Shown here piece by piece: positions 1 to 8,206 of a stretch of 64,000 nt of DNA. Origin of the DNA: Cellvibrionaceae bacterium (GTDB lineage Bacteria > Pseudomonadota > Gammaproteobacteria > Pseudomonadales > Cellvibrionaceae); NCBI GenBank assembly GCA_028281575.1, contig JANQJP010000047.1, forward strand, positions 49,216 through 113,215, written 5' to 3'. The notes under the pieces were generated by a model. That model saw only the letters and a program-made list of their open reading frames with translations. It was not told where the DNA came from and searched no databases. Numbering within the stretch: position 1 is the stretch's first letter; each line of letters starts with the position of its first letter. Position numbers and translations under genes: made by a program.

Positions 1-102
1 TTTGATGAGCTAGCCTTGCTAAAGCACCTTAGCCCGACACGTGGCAACGGTATTCGGGCAATGGTACAGCGCGTTAAAGATACGGTTACAGGCCTTAACT
101 AA
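1..102 (+). CDS. 3' end of an unidentified gene
   Basis: An open frame runs from the window edge to a TAA at 100-102 and gives 33 residues ending KDTVTGLN. It converges on and overlaps by four bases the stop end of the next gene on the other strand. Too little is present to assign a family. It lies on the upstream side of flhA, where Pseudomonas carries flhB, but these residues do not look like an FlhB C-terminus to me. Confidence 0.4.
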   Translation, partial: FDELALLKHLSPTRGNGIRAMVQRVKDTVTGLN

Positions 103-1235
103 AGTTGCGCGAGTAACTGCGAAATCTTACTGTTATAAATCTCTTCCTGCTGAAAATCTTCACTTGTCTTACTGGCTCTTTTTAACGCCCTTAGCGCTTT
201 ATCTTTCATGTTGAGCGATACGTATATGCGCGCTTGAAGATGATGAAATCGCGCCTCTTTTTTATTGTGGCGAATGGCTTTAGATATGTGCTCCAATGCG
301 AGTTCGTAATTACCCGATTCAAATTTGGCTCGCGCAATACGCGCTAAGTAGTAAGGGTTTTTACGGTGCTGCTTTTCAATTTTTTTACCCAGCGCCATGG
401 CTTCTTTTTGTCGGCCAGTGTGGTGAAGCAGCGCCTGCAGGTTCGTCATTGTAGACAGATTGCGTTTATTTATTGACAGTGCTTTTTTATACATAGCCTC
501 AGCTGCGTCAAGCTCGCCCATGAGCTTTTTAATGACACCGTAGTTAGACCATAGAAAATCCGTTTTTTCGTCGTACTCGAGCGCCCGTTCCACATGTGCG
601 ACGGCATTTTCATAATTTCCGGACTCCAGATACTCCATGCCGATGTTGTTGTGATATTCGGCGAAGATACGATTGTCCGAAACCAGTTTCGTGTTTTTGG
701 TTAGGAATTCCTGGTTGAAGAAGGTACCCAGAAATTCGATTTGCACGGTGTCCAGGCCTATGGGAACACTCACGTTTACATGTCTTGGCAAGAGAGTGAA
801 GCTGGGCTTGTCTTCCCAATCCGAAAGTATATTCACACGTCTGAATTTGGCTCTCAAGCCGACGTGGCGCGCCGCCGCGACGTAAAGTACTGCCAGCGAG
901 AGGCAGTTGCCTTTGCCTGCATAAAAGGTCTGGTTGGCTGTCAACGTATCTTGTAAGGAATATTTGATATTTAAACGATGGCTGTTGAACATCAGGTCAT
1001 GTAGCTGGACCGCTCGATCAACCGGATCGCGAATTGGCCGAATCTCTCTGTCGAGTAGGGCTTTTATATCGTCGTCGATCGCCAGAATATCAATATTGAG
1101 GTTGTGTTTGTTGTCGTGTTTGGTCTGTGGGTAATTCGTGTTGTTCGTGTCGGCGGATACTGAGAGGGAAAGAACAGAAACACAGATGATTAACACCGTG
1201 ATGATGTGTTGCGCGGCCTTCGAGTTCATAGGCAT
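99..1235 (-). CDS. Exported TPR protein with transglutaminase-like core
   Basis: This 378-residue protein has a signal peptide at about residues 1-28. A transglutaminase-like segment follows, with candidate catalytic residues Cys111 (in GKGNCLSLAVLY), His152 (PRHVNV) and Asp163. From about residue 195 to the end it is a run of four to five TPR-type helix pairs. The layout resembles transglutaminase/TPR proteins of the SirB1-like type, which are mostly uncharacterised. It is probably periplasmic. It is transcribed divergently from flhA, and the 199-bp gap holds the flhA promoter. A role linked to the flagellum or envelope is only a guess from position. Confidence 0.75.
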   Translation of the reverse strand: MPMNSKAAQHIITVLIICVSVLSLSVSADTNNTNYPQTKHDNKHNLNIDILAIDDDIKALLDREIRPIRDPVDRAVQLHDLMFNSHRLNIKYSLQDTLTANQTFYAGKGNCLSLAVLYVAAARHVGLRAKFRRVNILSDWEDKPSFTLLPRHVNVSVPIGLDTVQIEFLGTFFNQEFLTKNTKLVSDNRIFAEYHNNIGMEYLESGNYENAVAHVERALEYDEKTDFLWSNYGVIKKLMGELDAAEAMYKKALSINKRNLSTMTNLQALLHHTGRQKEAMALGKKIEKQHRKNPYYLARIARAKFESGNYELALEHISKAIRHNKKEARFHHLQARIYVSLNMKDKALRALKRASKTSEDFQQEEIYNSKISQLLAQL

Positions 1236-1341
1236 TTCTCTATTAGCGTTATTGATTCAAGTGTAATCGTGTTGTGACAAGTGCGTCAATTTGCTGCGCT
1301 AAACAGCCGTGCAGGCACGATAAACGTTGAAGTTATCGAAT

Positions 1342-1357
1342 CGGCACAGCTTTTGCG
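1342..1357 (+). promoter_or_regulatory. Sigma-54 promoter of flhA
   Basis: The sequence CGGCACAGCTTTTGCG has the GG and GC dinucleotides exactly 10 bases apart. It differs from the RpoN consensus TGGCACG-N4-TTGCW only at the first base, the seventh base and the last base. It sits about 78 bases before the flhA start in an otherwise empty 199-bp gap. In polarly flagellated relatives this operon is driven by RpoN with the enhancer-binding protein FleQ, so the site fits known biology. Confidence 0.7.
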
Positions 1358-1434
1358 ATTTAGCAATAACCGGGAAATATGTGCCAATTATTTGGCGTAA
1401 ATCTATTTGGACTTTTGTGAGACTGAGATACTAA

Positions 1435-3657
1435 ATGGCAGATTCGTTTTTCAGCCACCTTCGCACACTGCCGGGAGAAGTGAACTCTTCATCTGTTAAG
1501 CAGGGCTTGCAGGGTGCTTTCCGCGGAAACTTATCCATACCTATATTGCTGCTCGCGCTGCTAGGTATGATGACGCTGCCGCTGCCAGCATTCCTCCTGG
1601 ACGCTTTTTTCTCATTTAATATCGCGTTGTCAATCGTTGTTGTGCTTGTCGCGATTTATACGCTGCGTCCGCTGGACTTCGCTGTTTTTCCCACGATTTT
1701 GCTCGTCGCAACGCTACTACGACTTGCGTTGAATGTCGCTTCAACGCGCATTGTTTTGCTCAACGGTCATGAAGGTGGTGATGCTGCGGGCAAGGTGATT
1801 CAGGCCTTCGGCGAGGTTGTGATTGGTGGCAATTACGCTGTTGGTCTCGTTGTATTCATCATCCTGATTATTATCAATTTCGTGGTTGTGACTAAGGGTG
1901 CCGGGCGCATTTCCGAGGTCAGCGCACGCTTTACTTTAGATGCGATGCCCGGCAAACAAATGGCGATTGATGCCGATTTGAATGCGGGGCTGATTGACCA
2001 GGAGGAGGCGCGAACGCGCCGCGCGGACGTTGCCGCCGAAGCGGATTTTTATGGCGCCATGGACGGTGCGAGCAAATTTGTGCGAGGTGATTCCGTCGCC
2101 GGTATTTTGATTCTGGTGATCAATATTATTGGCGGTCTGATTGTCGGTATGGCTCAGCACAATCTGGAGTTTCAGACGGCGTTGGAAAACTACGTGCTAC
2201 TGACCATTGGCGATGGTCTTGTGGCACAAATACCGTCATTGCTGTTGTCGACCGCGGCGGCGATTATGGTCACGCGAGTTAATAGCTCGGAGGACATGAA
2301 TCGACAAGTGCTTTCGCAGATGTTTGATTCACCCAAAGCGCTCGCAGTGGCCGCTGGCATCTTATTTGTGATGGGCTCTATTCCCGGCATGCCGCATATT
2401 CCGTTTATCGGTCTGGCACTTATCTGCGGGTTGCTCGCTTACTACATTCACTATCGACAGCGCGATGCCGAGGTTGTTGAAGAGGGTGGCTTTGTTGCCG
2501 CTGGGAGCATGCCAGGAGGGGCAGCTCCACAGGGCCCGATGGCAACCCCCGCGCTAGAAAGTCAATCGGGCTCGGCGTCTCAAGAGCCCGTGGAGGTGAG
2601 TTGGGATGATGTCCAGCCGGTAGATGTGATCGGTCTCGAGGTTGGATACAGACTGATTCCACTAGTCGACAAGGCCCAAGGCGGCGAACTCCTCGGTCGC
2701 ATAAAAGGCGTTCGCAAAAAATTATCTCAGGATCTCGGTTTCCTAATACCGGCGGTCCATATTCGCGACAATTTAGACCTTATGCCGAATTTCTATCGCA
2801 TTTCACTTATGGGTGTGGCCATTGGCGAAGCTGAAGTGTTTCCAGGCCGGTTCATGGCCATTAATCCAGGACAGGTATTCGGCAAGCTTGAGGGCAATCG
2901 TACAAAAGATCCCGCCTTTGGTTTAGAGGCTGTTTGGATTGATGACAACATGCAGGATCAGGCTCAGTCACTCGGCTATACCGTTGTTGATCCGGCGACT
3001 GTGGTCGCAACCCATTTAAATCAGATTATGCAGTCTCATGCTCACGAACTCATCGGTCATGAAGACGTGCAAAAATGGCTCGATCTACTGGCTGAAAAAT
3101 CGCCCAAACTGGTCGAAGAGTTGGTGCCAAATACGATCACTATCAATCAATTGCTCAAAGTCCTGCAAAGCCTGCTGTCTGAACAGGTGGCGATTCGCGA
3201 TATGCGCACGATTGCCGAAGCGCTCGCTTCGCGGGGCAGTAACGCGATGGCCACGGATGCCCTTACCGCGGTAGCGCGTGTATCTCTCGCGCGTCAAATT
3301 ATGCAGGGCATTGTTGGCCCTGACGCGAATGTTCCCGTGATTACGCTTGACCCACGCCTGGAACAGTTGTTGCTTCAGACCCTCCAGCAGGCACAAAAAG
3401 CTGGCGCTGATGACGCTGCCTTTATTGAACCTCAGCTGGCCGAGCGTCTTAATAACTCGCTTGTACAAGCAGCGCGCAGACTCGAGTCGAGCGGTAAGGT
3501 TCTTGTGTTACTGGTTGCAGCACCGCTCAGATTTATGATGGCTAAGTTTATTCGCCATCAAGTGCCGGACATGCATGTGTTGGCATACAACGAGGTGCCG
3601 GACAATAAACAAATAACCATCGAGGCCACGGTTGGCGCGGACGTAATCCAAGGTTAA
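1435..3657 (+). CDS. flhA: Flagellar export gate protein FlhA
   Basis: FlhA is the nonameric inner-membrane gate of the flagellar type III export apparatus. Its cytoplasmic ring receives chaperone-substrate complexes. The 740-residue protein has about eight hydrophobic segments in the first 350 residues. The FHIPEP-family signature lies between TM segments 4 and 5 (around residues 150-185, including RISEVSARF and DAMPGKQMAIDADLNAG). A Gly/Pro-rich linker is followed by the soluble domain from about residue 390. It is somewhat longer than typical (about 690-700) because of a longer N-terminus and linker. It is the first gene of flhA-flhF-fleN-fliA and is preceded by a sigma-54 site. The ribosome binding site at this start is weak. 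Confidence 0.97.
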   Translation: MADSFFSHLRTLPGEVNSSSVKQGLQGAFRGNLSIPILLLALLGMMTLPLPAFLLDAFFSFNIALSIVVVLVAIYTLRPLDFAVFPTILLVATLLRLALNVASTRIVLLNGHEGGDAAGKVIQAFGEVVIGGNYAVGLVVFIILIIINFVVVTKGAGRISEVSARFTLDAMPGKQMAIDADLNAGLIDQEEARTRRADVAAEADFYGAMDGASKFVRGDSVAGILILVINIIGGLIVGMAQHNLEFQTALENYVLLTIGDGLVAQIPSLLLSTAAAIMVTRVNSSEDMNRQVLSQMFDSPKALAVAAGILFVMGSIPGMPHIPFIGLALICGLLAYYIHYRQRDAEVVEEGGFVAAGSMPGGAAPQGPMATPALESQSGSASQEPVEVSWDDVQPVDVIGLEVGYRLIPLVDKAQGGELLGRIKGVRKKLSQDLGFLIPAVHIRDNLDLMPNFYRISLMGVAIGEAEVFPGRFMAINPGQVFGKLEGNRTKDPAFGLEAVWIDDNMQDQAQSLGYTVVDPATVVATHLNQIMQSHAHELIGHEDVQKWLDLLAEKSPKLVEELVPNTITINQLLKVLQSLLSEQVAIRDMRTIAEALASRGSNAMATDALTAVARVSLARQIMQGIVGPDANVPVITLDPRLEQLLLQTLQQAQKAGADDAAFIEPQLAERLNNSLVQAARRLESSGKVLVLLVAAPLRFMMAKFIRHQVPDMHVLAYNEVPDNKQITIEATVGADVIQG

Positions 3658-3687
3658 TAAGTTAAAGGCGATGTTCTGAGGAAAGTA

Positions 3688-5082
3688 ATGATGACAACAA
3701 CAGACACCGAAATAAAACGCTTCGTAGCACCTAGCATGAGCAGAGCATTGGAACTTGTGCGCGAAGAAATGGGTCCGGAAGCGATAATTCTTTCCAGCCA
3801 AAAGGTCGACGGCGGTGTGGAAATTGTCACTTCGGTTGAGCGAGACTTACCGACACGTGGCATCTCTGAACGGCGCGCCTTTGGCCAGAATTTTGACACT
3901 GAAGTGGATCAGGCGTTATCCAGCGACACCAGCTGGCAGAGCCAGGCTGGCATAGAGCAAGCGGCGGCGAGCTATCCTTCCGAGCTTGAGATCAACGGTC
4001 CGCAAGCGGGGCGTCTGCAGCGTCGAGGAGAAGATTTGGCGCTTGAGATCGAACGCGCGCGCGAACGTATGATTGCCGCAAAAAAACGCGCAGCCGACGA
4101 GCAGGTCGATGCGCCCGTTGTCGCCGAGCGCAAAATGGCTGAGCCAAGCGCCAAAGCAGCGGATGATGAGAGCGAACGCAAGCTTGAAAATTTGCGCGGC
4201 GAGCTCGCTGATTTGAGAATGATGCTAGAGCAGCAAATGTGGCGCCGGCCGGAAACAGCTCAGCCACCTGAAGCGGAAGTGCGTAGCGAAACTGAAAACG
4301 TGCTGCTGGAGCATTTGGATCGCCTCGGACTTTCGTCAGAAATTCGAATGGATCTGATTAAGCATGTCGGCAGAACGGGCCGTCTAAACGCACAATGGAA
4401 GCGGATTTTGTCCGCGCTGGCCCGAAAAATTCCTATCGCGACCACTCTGGCAGCCGACGATGGGGGTACCTTTGCTTTTGTCGGCCCCACCGGTGTGGGT
4501 AAAACAACGACCATAGCCAAGCTTGCCGCCCAATACACACTCAAACACGGTACTGGCAAAGTGGCGCTAGTATCTATGGATACTCACAGGGTGGGTGCTG
4601 TCGAGCAACTGAGAGCCCTGGGTCGCATTCTCGACGCTCCTGTGCGATGTGTGGATAGCGATCGTTCGCTGCTGACGACGCTGGCGGCATTGCGCGATTT
4701 TTCACTTATTTTGGTGGATACGGCTGGATTTAGGCATGGCGACCCCAAACTTCGTGATCAACTGGCTCAGTTGGATGAAGTGCCGTCAATGAAACGCGCC
4801 CTGGTTCTGTCGAGCTCGAGCCAGCTCCAGACCCTCAAGGCATCGATACACGCGTATAAGTCAGAGCGCGGGCTGGATGCGTGTGTGCTGACCAAGCTTG
4901 ATGAGGCGACAAGTCTGGGTGAGGCGATGAGCGCTGTAATCGAGCATCAACTGCCCGTGGCTTATCTGACCAATGGTCAGCAGGTCCCTGAAGATATTCA
5001 GCAGGCGAGCAGCAAGGAGCTCATTGCGTCGGCTGTGGCGCTAGCCAAACGCTTCGCGCCGGCAAGTTCCGTGTCAGTGTAA
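3688..5082 (+). CDS. flhF: Flagellar SRP-type GTPase FlhF
   Basis: FlhF is an SRP54-family GTPase that recruits the first flagellar components to the cell pole. The 464-residue protein has a B domain at the N-terminus (FVAPSMSRALELVREEMGPEA), a charged, probably coiled middle (about residues 110-180), and an NG domain. The G1 motif is GPTGVGKTTT near residue 267, the DTAG motif is near residue 346, and the TKLDE motif is near 395. A good ribosome binding site (GAGGAAAG) precedes tandem ATG codons. It follows flhA by 30 bases and precedes its antagonist fleN. Confidence 0.97.
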   Translation: MMTTTDTEIKRFVAPSMSRALELVREEMGPEAIILSSQKVDGGVEIVTSVERDLPTRGISERRAFGQNFDTEVDQALSSDTSWQSQAGIEQAAASYPSELEINGPQAGRLQRRGEDLALEIERARERMIAAKKRAADEQVDAPVVAERKMAEPSAKAADDESERKLENLRGELADLRMMLEQQMWRRPETAQPPEAEVRSETENVLLEHLDRLGLSSEIRMDLIKHVGRTGRLNAQWKRILSALARKIPIATTLAADDGGTFAFVGPTGVGKTTTIAKLAAQYTLKHGTGKVALVSMDTHRVGAVEQLRALGRILDAPVRCVDSDRSLLTTLAALRDFSLILVDTAGFRHGDPKLRDQLAQLDEVPSMKRALVLSSSSQLQTLKASIHAYKSERGLDACVLTKLDEATSLGEAMSAVIEHQLPVAYLTNGQQVPEDIQQASSKELIASAVALAKRFAPASSVSV

Positions 5083-5171
5083 TTCAAAAAAATAATGAAA
5101 CTAGTCCGAGACTTCGCCCAGCATTTGCTACATTTAAAAGGATATAGGTTTCATCTGGATATCAGTACGCA

Positions 5172-6005
5172 ATGAATTCGAGTCACCCCATTAAGGTTGT
5201 CGCTGTTACAGGTGGAAAGGGCGGTGTAGGGAAAACCAACGTTTCTGTAAACCTCAGCGTCGCGCTAGCCGAGTTGCGCCGTCGAGTGGTCCTGATGGAT
5301 GCAGACCTCGGTCTGGCCAATGTGGACGTTCTACTCGGTCTTAAAGTGAAACATACCATTGCCGACGTATTGGACGGCAGCCATTCACTGCGCGACGTCC
5401 TTCTAAACGGTCCCGGTGGTATTAAAGTTGTTCCGGCAACCTCCGGTGTGCAGCAGCTGACCCAATTGACTCCGCATGAACACGCGTCGCTTGTGCATGC
5501 GTTCAGCGACATAAGTGATCAGCTCGACGTACTTGTTGTCGATACCGCAGCGGGAATATCCGACATGGTTGTCAGTTTCGTGCGCGCCTCGCAAGAAGTT
5601 ATTGTTGTTGTATGCGACGAACCCTCGTCCATCACCGATGCCTATGCGCTGATGAAACTGCTCAACAAAGAACATAATGTTTTTCGTTTTCGCGTTATCG
5701 CAAATATGACGCGAACAGCACAGGAAGGGCGCCTGCTGTTCGAGAAACTGAATACGGTGTGCGATCGGTTTTTAGATGCCTCTTTGCAATACCTTGGCCA
5801 CGTGCCTTTCGACGAAAATGTGCGTAAGTCGGTACAGCAGCGACGTCCACTATTAGAAGTGGCTCCGCGAAGTAAAGCGGCAATCGCGATAAAAGGGCTC
5901 GCCGAAAAAATAGATAGCTGGCAGGTGCAGAGCGGTCCCAGAGGGCACTTGGAATTTTTCATTGAGCGTTTATTGCAGACCGCTAACGCTAGCGGCATGT
6001 ACTGA
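5172..6005 (+). CDS. fleN: Flagellar number regulator FleN (MinD-like ATPase)
   Basis: FleN (FlhG) is a MinD/ParA-type ATPase that limits flagellar number, in Pseudomonas by binding the activator FleQ. The 277-residue protein has the deviant Walker A motif GGKGGVGKTNVSVN near residue 14, the DADLGLANVDVLLGL segment, and the DTAAGIS motif near residue 124. The C-terminal amphipathic stretch (FIERLL) fits a MinD-like membrane-targeting helix. It is placed between flhF and fliA as in other polar flagellates, and its length is normal for the family. Confidence 0.96.
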   Translation: MNSSHPIKVVAVTGGKGGVGKTNVSVNLSVALAELRRRVVLMDADLGLANVDVLLGLKVKHTIADVLDGSHSLRDVLLNGPGGIKVVPATSGVQQLTQLTPHEHASLVHAFSDISDQLDVLVVDTAAGISDMVVSFVRASQEVIVVVCDEPSSITDAYALMKLLNKEHNVFRFRVIANMTRTAQEGRLLFEKLNTVCDRFLDASLQYLGHVPFDENVRKSVQQRRPLLEVAPRSKAAIAIKGLAEKIDSWQVQSGPRGHLEFFIERLLQTANASGMY

Positions 6006-6041
6006 TTCACGTGTTTATGCGCGAATAAGTGCGAGCGGTGA

Positions 6042-6788
6042 ATGAAAGACCTTCCGGCCGAAAATTTCGACATGTATCCACATTCGCAAGCAAGTTCAGC
6101 GGCAATAAATATCGAAGAATACGCTTACCTCGTTAAGCGCATCGCCCACCACATCATGGCAAGAATGCCATCCTGCGTCCAAGTAGAAGACTTAATTCAA
6201 TCCGGCATGATAGGTCTACTCGAGGCCGCGCAAAAATATGACGGCTCCAAGGGAGCCAGCTTTGAAACCTACGCGGGTATACGCATACGTGGCGCCATCG
6301 TCGACGAAATGCGTAAGGGTGATTGGGCGCCACGATCAGTGCACAGAAACGCACGTAAAATAAATGAAGCAATTAACGATATTGAAGCGCGTACCGGGCG
6401 CGACGCCAAGGATTCAGAGATCGCAGCGTGTCTCGATATGGAGCTTGATGACTACCACGCGATGAACAAGGACTGCGCTTCCGCGCGCTTGTTTAGCCTT
6501 GAAGAGTCGCTCGAAGGGGACGATGAGCACCCCGACCACCAACTTCCCGACCCATCGGCATCCGAGCCCGGTGCCCATGTCATTAAAAACAATATGAAAC
6601 AGGTTCTGGCGCACGAGGTGGGACGCCTTCCTGAGCGGGAGAAGCTTGTGCTCTCTCTCTACTATGAAGAAGAACTCAATTTGAAAGAAATTGGTGAAGT
6701 GCTCGGTGTCAGTGAATCCAGGGTGAGCCAAATTCATAGTCAGGCGGCCTCGCGCCTGCGCGCACGTCTCTCCGATTGGCGTTCATAA
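6042..6788 (+). CDS. fliA: Flagellar sigma factor FliA (sigma-28)
   Basis: FliA directs RNA polymerase to late flagellar and chemotaxis promoters. The 248-residue protein shows region 2 (YLVKRIAHHIMARMPSCV to IRIRGAIVDEMRKGDW), region 3 (RKINEAINDIEARTGRDAKD) and region 4 with a helix-turn-helix (LNLKEIGEVLGVSESRVSQ). The start is uncertain: ATG at 6042 gives ten extra residues over ATG at 6072, and neither has a strong ribosome binding site. It is the last gene before a probable terminator. The anti-sigma factor FlgM is not in the window. Confidence 0.96.
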   Translation: MKDLPAENFDMYPHSQASSAAINIEEYAYLVKRIAHHIMARMPSCVQVEDLIQSGMIGLLEAAQKYDGSKGASFETYAGIRIRGAIVDEMRKGDWAPRSVHRNARKINEAINDIEARTGRDAKDSEIAACLDMELDDYHAMNKDCASARLFSLEESLEGDDEHPDHQLPDPSASEPGAHVIKNNMKQVLAHEVGRLPEREKLVLSLYYEEELNLKEIGEVLGVSESRVSQIHSQAASRLRARLSDWRS

Positions 6789-6801
6789 TAAGTTTAGAAA
6801 A

Positions 6802-6835
6802 CGCGTGTAAGCCAATGATACAAGCGGTTTTTTTT
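6802..6835 (+). terminator. Probable intrinsic terminator after fliA
   Basis: An 8-base imperfect stem (CGCGTGTA pairing with TACAAGCG, one mismatch) is followed at once by a G and eight Ts. It lies 14 bases after the fliA stop and would separate the flhA-fliA operon from the cheY operon. Confidence 0.5.
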
Positions 6836-6984
6836 AAAGAGAGCAATAATCAGAGCATTCGCGTGTAAAGCCCAGATAAAAACTGGAGGACTCAAAACGA
6901 GCGACTAGAATAGTATCTGGAGTACCCTGAAAAAAGCGGTGTTGAGACTGTTCCATTTTAGGCAACGGTAATCGGGAGGTTGCA

Positions 6985-7371
6985 TTGGATAAAAATATGA
7001 AAATTCTCATCGTTGACGATTTCTCAACGATGCGTCGAATTATCAAAAATTTATTGCGTGATCTGGGGTTCACAAATACGCACGAGGCAGATGATGGCTC
7101 GACGGCGTTGCCCATGCTGCGCGGTGGTGACTTTGATTTTTTGGTCACCGATTGGAATATGCCTGGCATGACAGGTATTGACCTCCTCAAGGAAGTGCGA
7201 GCGGATCAAAAGCTGGTGAGCTTGCCAGTATTAATGGTTACGGCCGAGGCCAAACGTGATCAGATTATTGAAGCTGCGCAGGCGGGTGTAAATGGCTACG
7301 TGGTGAAGCCGTTCACAGCTCAGGTGCTTAAAGAAAAGATCGATAAAATTTTTGAGCGTGTGAATAACTAA
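6985..7371 (+). CDS. cheY: Chemotaxis response regulator CheY
   Basis: CheY carries the phosphoryl signal from CheA to the flagellar switch protein FliM. The 128-residue single receiver domain has the acidic pair in [11 protein letters not shown], the phospho-acceptor Asp in VTDWNMPGM, the conserved Thr in MVTAEA and the Lys in VVKPFTA. The start is TTG: GGGAGGT at 6974-6980 is well spaced for TTG at 6985, whereas the ATG at 6997 is about 17 bases away from it. It is the first gene of cheY-cheZ-cheA. Confidence 0.97.
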   Translation: MDKNMKILIVDDFSTMRRIIKNLLRDLGFTNTHEADDGSTALPMLRGGDFDFLVTDWNMPGMTGIDLLKEVRADQKLVSLPVLMVTAEAKRDQIIEAAQAGVNGYVVKPFTAQVLKEKIDKIFERVNN

Positions 7372-7388
7372 ACCAATAGGATGCACCA

Positions 7389-8180
7389 ATGGGAAATCCC
7401 GCTTCGGCCCGTGAAGACGAGAAGTTCATGGCACTTCTTCAAGAGTCTGCAAATCAACTGGTCGACAAACTCCAGAATAACGAATACGAAAACGCTTCCG
7501 ACATAATTCATCGGTTGCTGGAAGCGCGCGATGCACATATTTTTAATTCCGTCGGGCAATTGACGCGGGGGCTGCACAACGCAATTGTCAATTTCAATGT
7601 TGACGCGGATGTGACCACAAATCCTCCCGAAGTAAAAAATTCAGAAATTCGTGATGCGTCGGACCGCCTGCAATACGTGCTTGACCTAACTCAGGCGGCG
7701 GCGGATAAAACGATGGATAAAGTTGAGGCCGCAGCGCCTATCGCTATGAATTTAGGGCAGGAGGCCCATCGCCTGAAAGACGAATGGAAAAAATTGAAGC
7801 GCCGTGAAATGAGCAAGGAGCAATTCAAAGAATTGTATTCAAGCATTGATGATTTTCTAGATCAAATGGGCGAGGGAACGGATTTACTAAACAGGCACTT
7901 ACAGGAAATTATTTTGGAGCAAGGCTTCCAGGATCTTACTGGGCAGGTGCTAAAAAAAGTGATTGGCCTGATCACCGACGTTGAGAGCGAGTTGGTTAAT
8001 TTAATGCGTATCGCAGGTCAGGTTGAAGAGGTCACTGGCCTCGCTTCGGATGAGGATAATAAAAAAGAAGAAACAGATGCAATTAAAGCTGAGGGGCCTG
8101 CCATGCATGCAGATAAGCGTGACGATGTTGTCAGTGGCCAAGACGATGTAGACGATTTGCTTTCGAGCTTAGGGTTTTAG
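7389..8180 (+). CDS. cheZ: CheY-P phosphatase CheZ
   Basis: CheZ dephosphorylates CheY-P. The 263-residue protein is largely helical. The catalytic DxxxQ motif lies in GFQDLTGQVLKKV (about residue 180). The extreme C-terminus is QDDVDDLLSSLGF, the known CheY-docking peptide, joined by a variable acidic linker (about residues 215-248). It follows cheY by 17 bases and precedes cheA by 26 bases with a good ribosome binding site, indicating one operon. Confidence 0.96.
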   Translation: MGNPASAREDEKFMALLQESANQLVDKLQNNEYENASDIIHRLLEARDAHIFNSVGQLTRGLHNAIVNFNVDADVTTNPPEVKNSEIRDASDRLQYVLDLTQAAADKTMDKVEAAAPIAMNLGQEAHRLKDEWKKLKRREMSKEQFKELYSSIDDFLDQMGEGTDLLNRHLQEIILEQGFQDLTGQVLKKVIGLITDVESELVNLMRIAGQVEEVTGLASDEDNKKEETDAIKAEGPAMHADKRDDVVSGQDDVDDLLSSLGF

Positions 8181-8206
8181 GGCCTCTTAACACTAAAGGA
8201 GTCAAA

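Noticed and set aside
6790..6818. Possible sigma-28 promoter (TAAGTTT ... GCCAATGA) before cheY
   Set aside because: The spacing between the two elements is too long for FliA promoters, and the sequence overlaps the probable fliA terminator.
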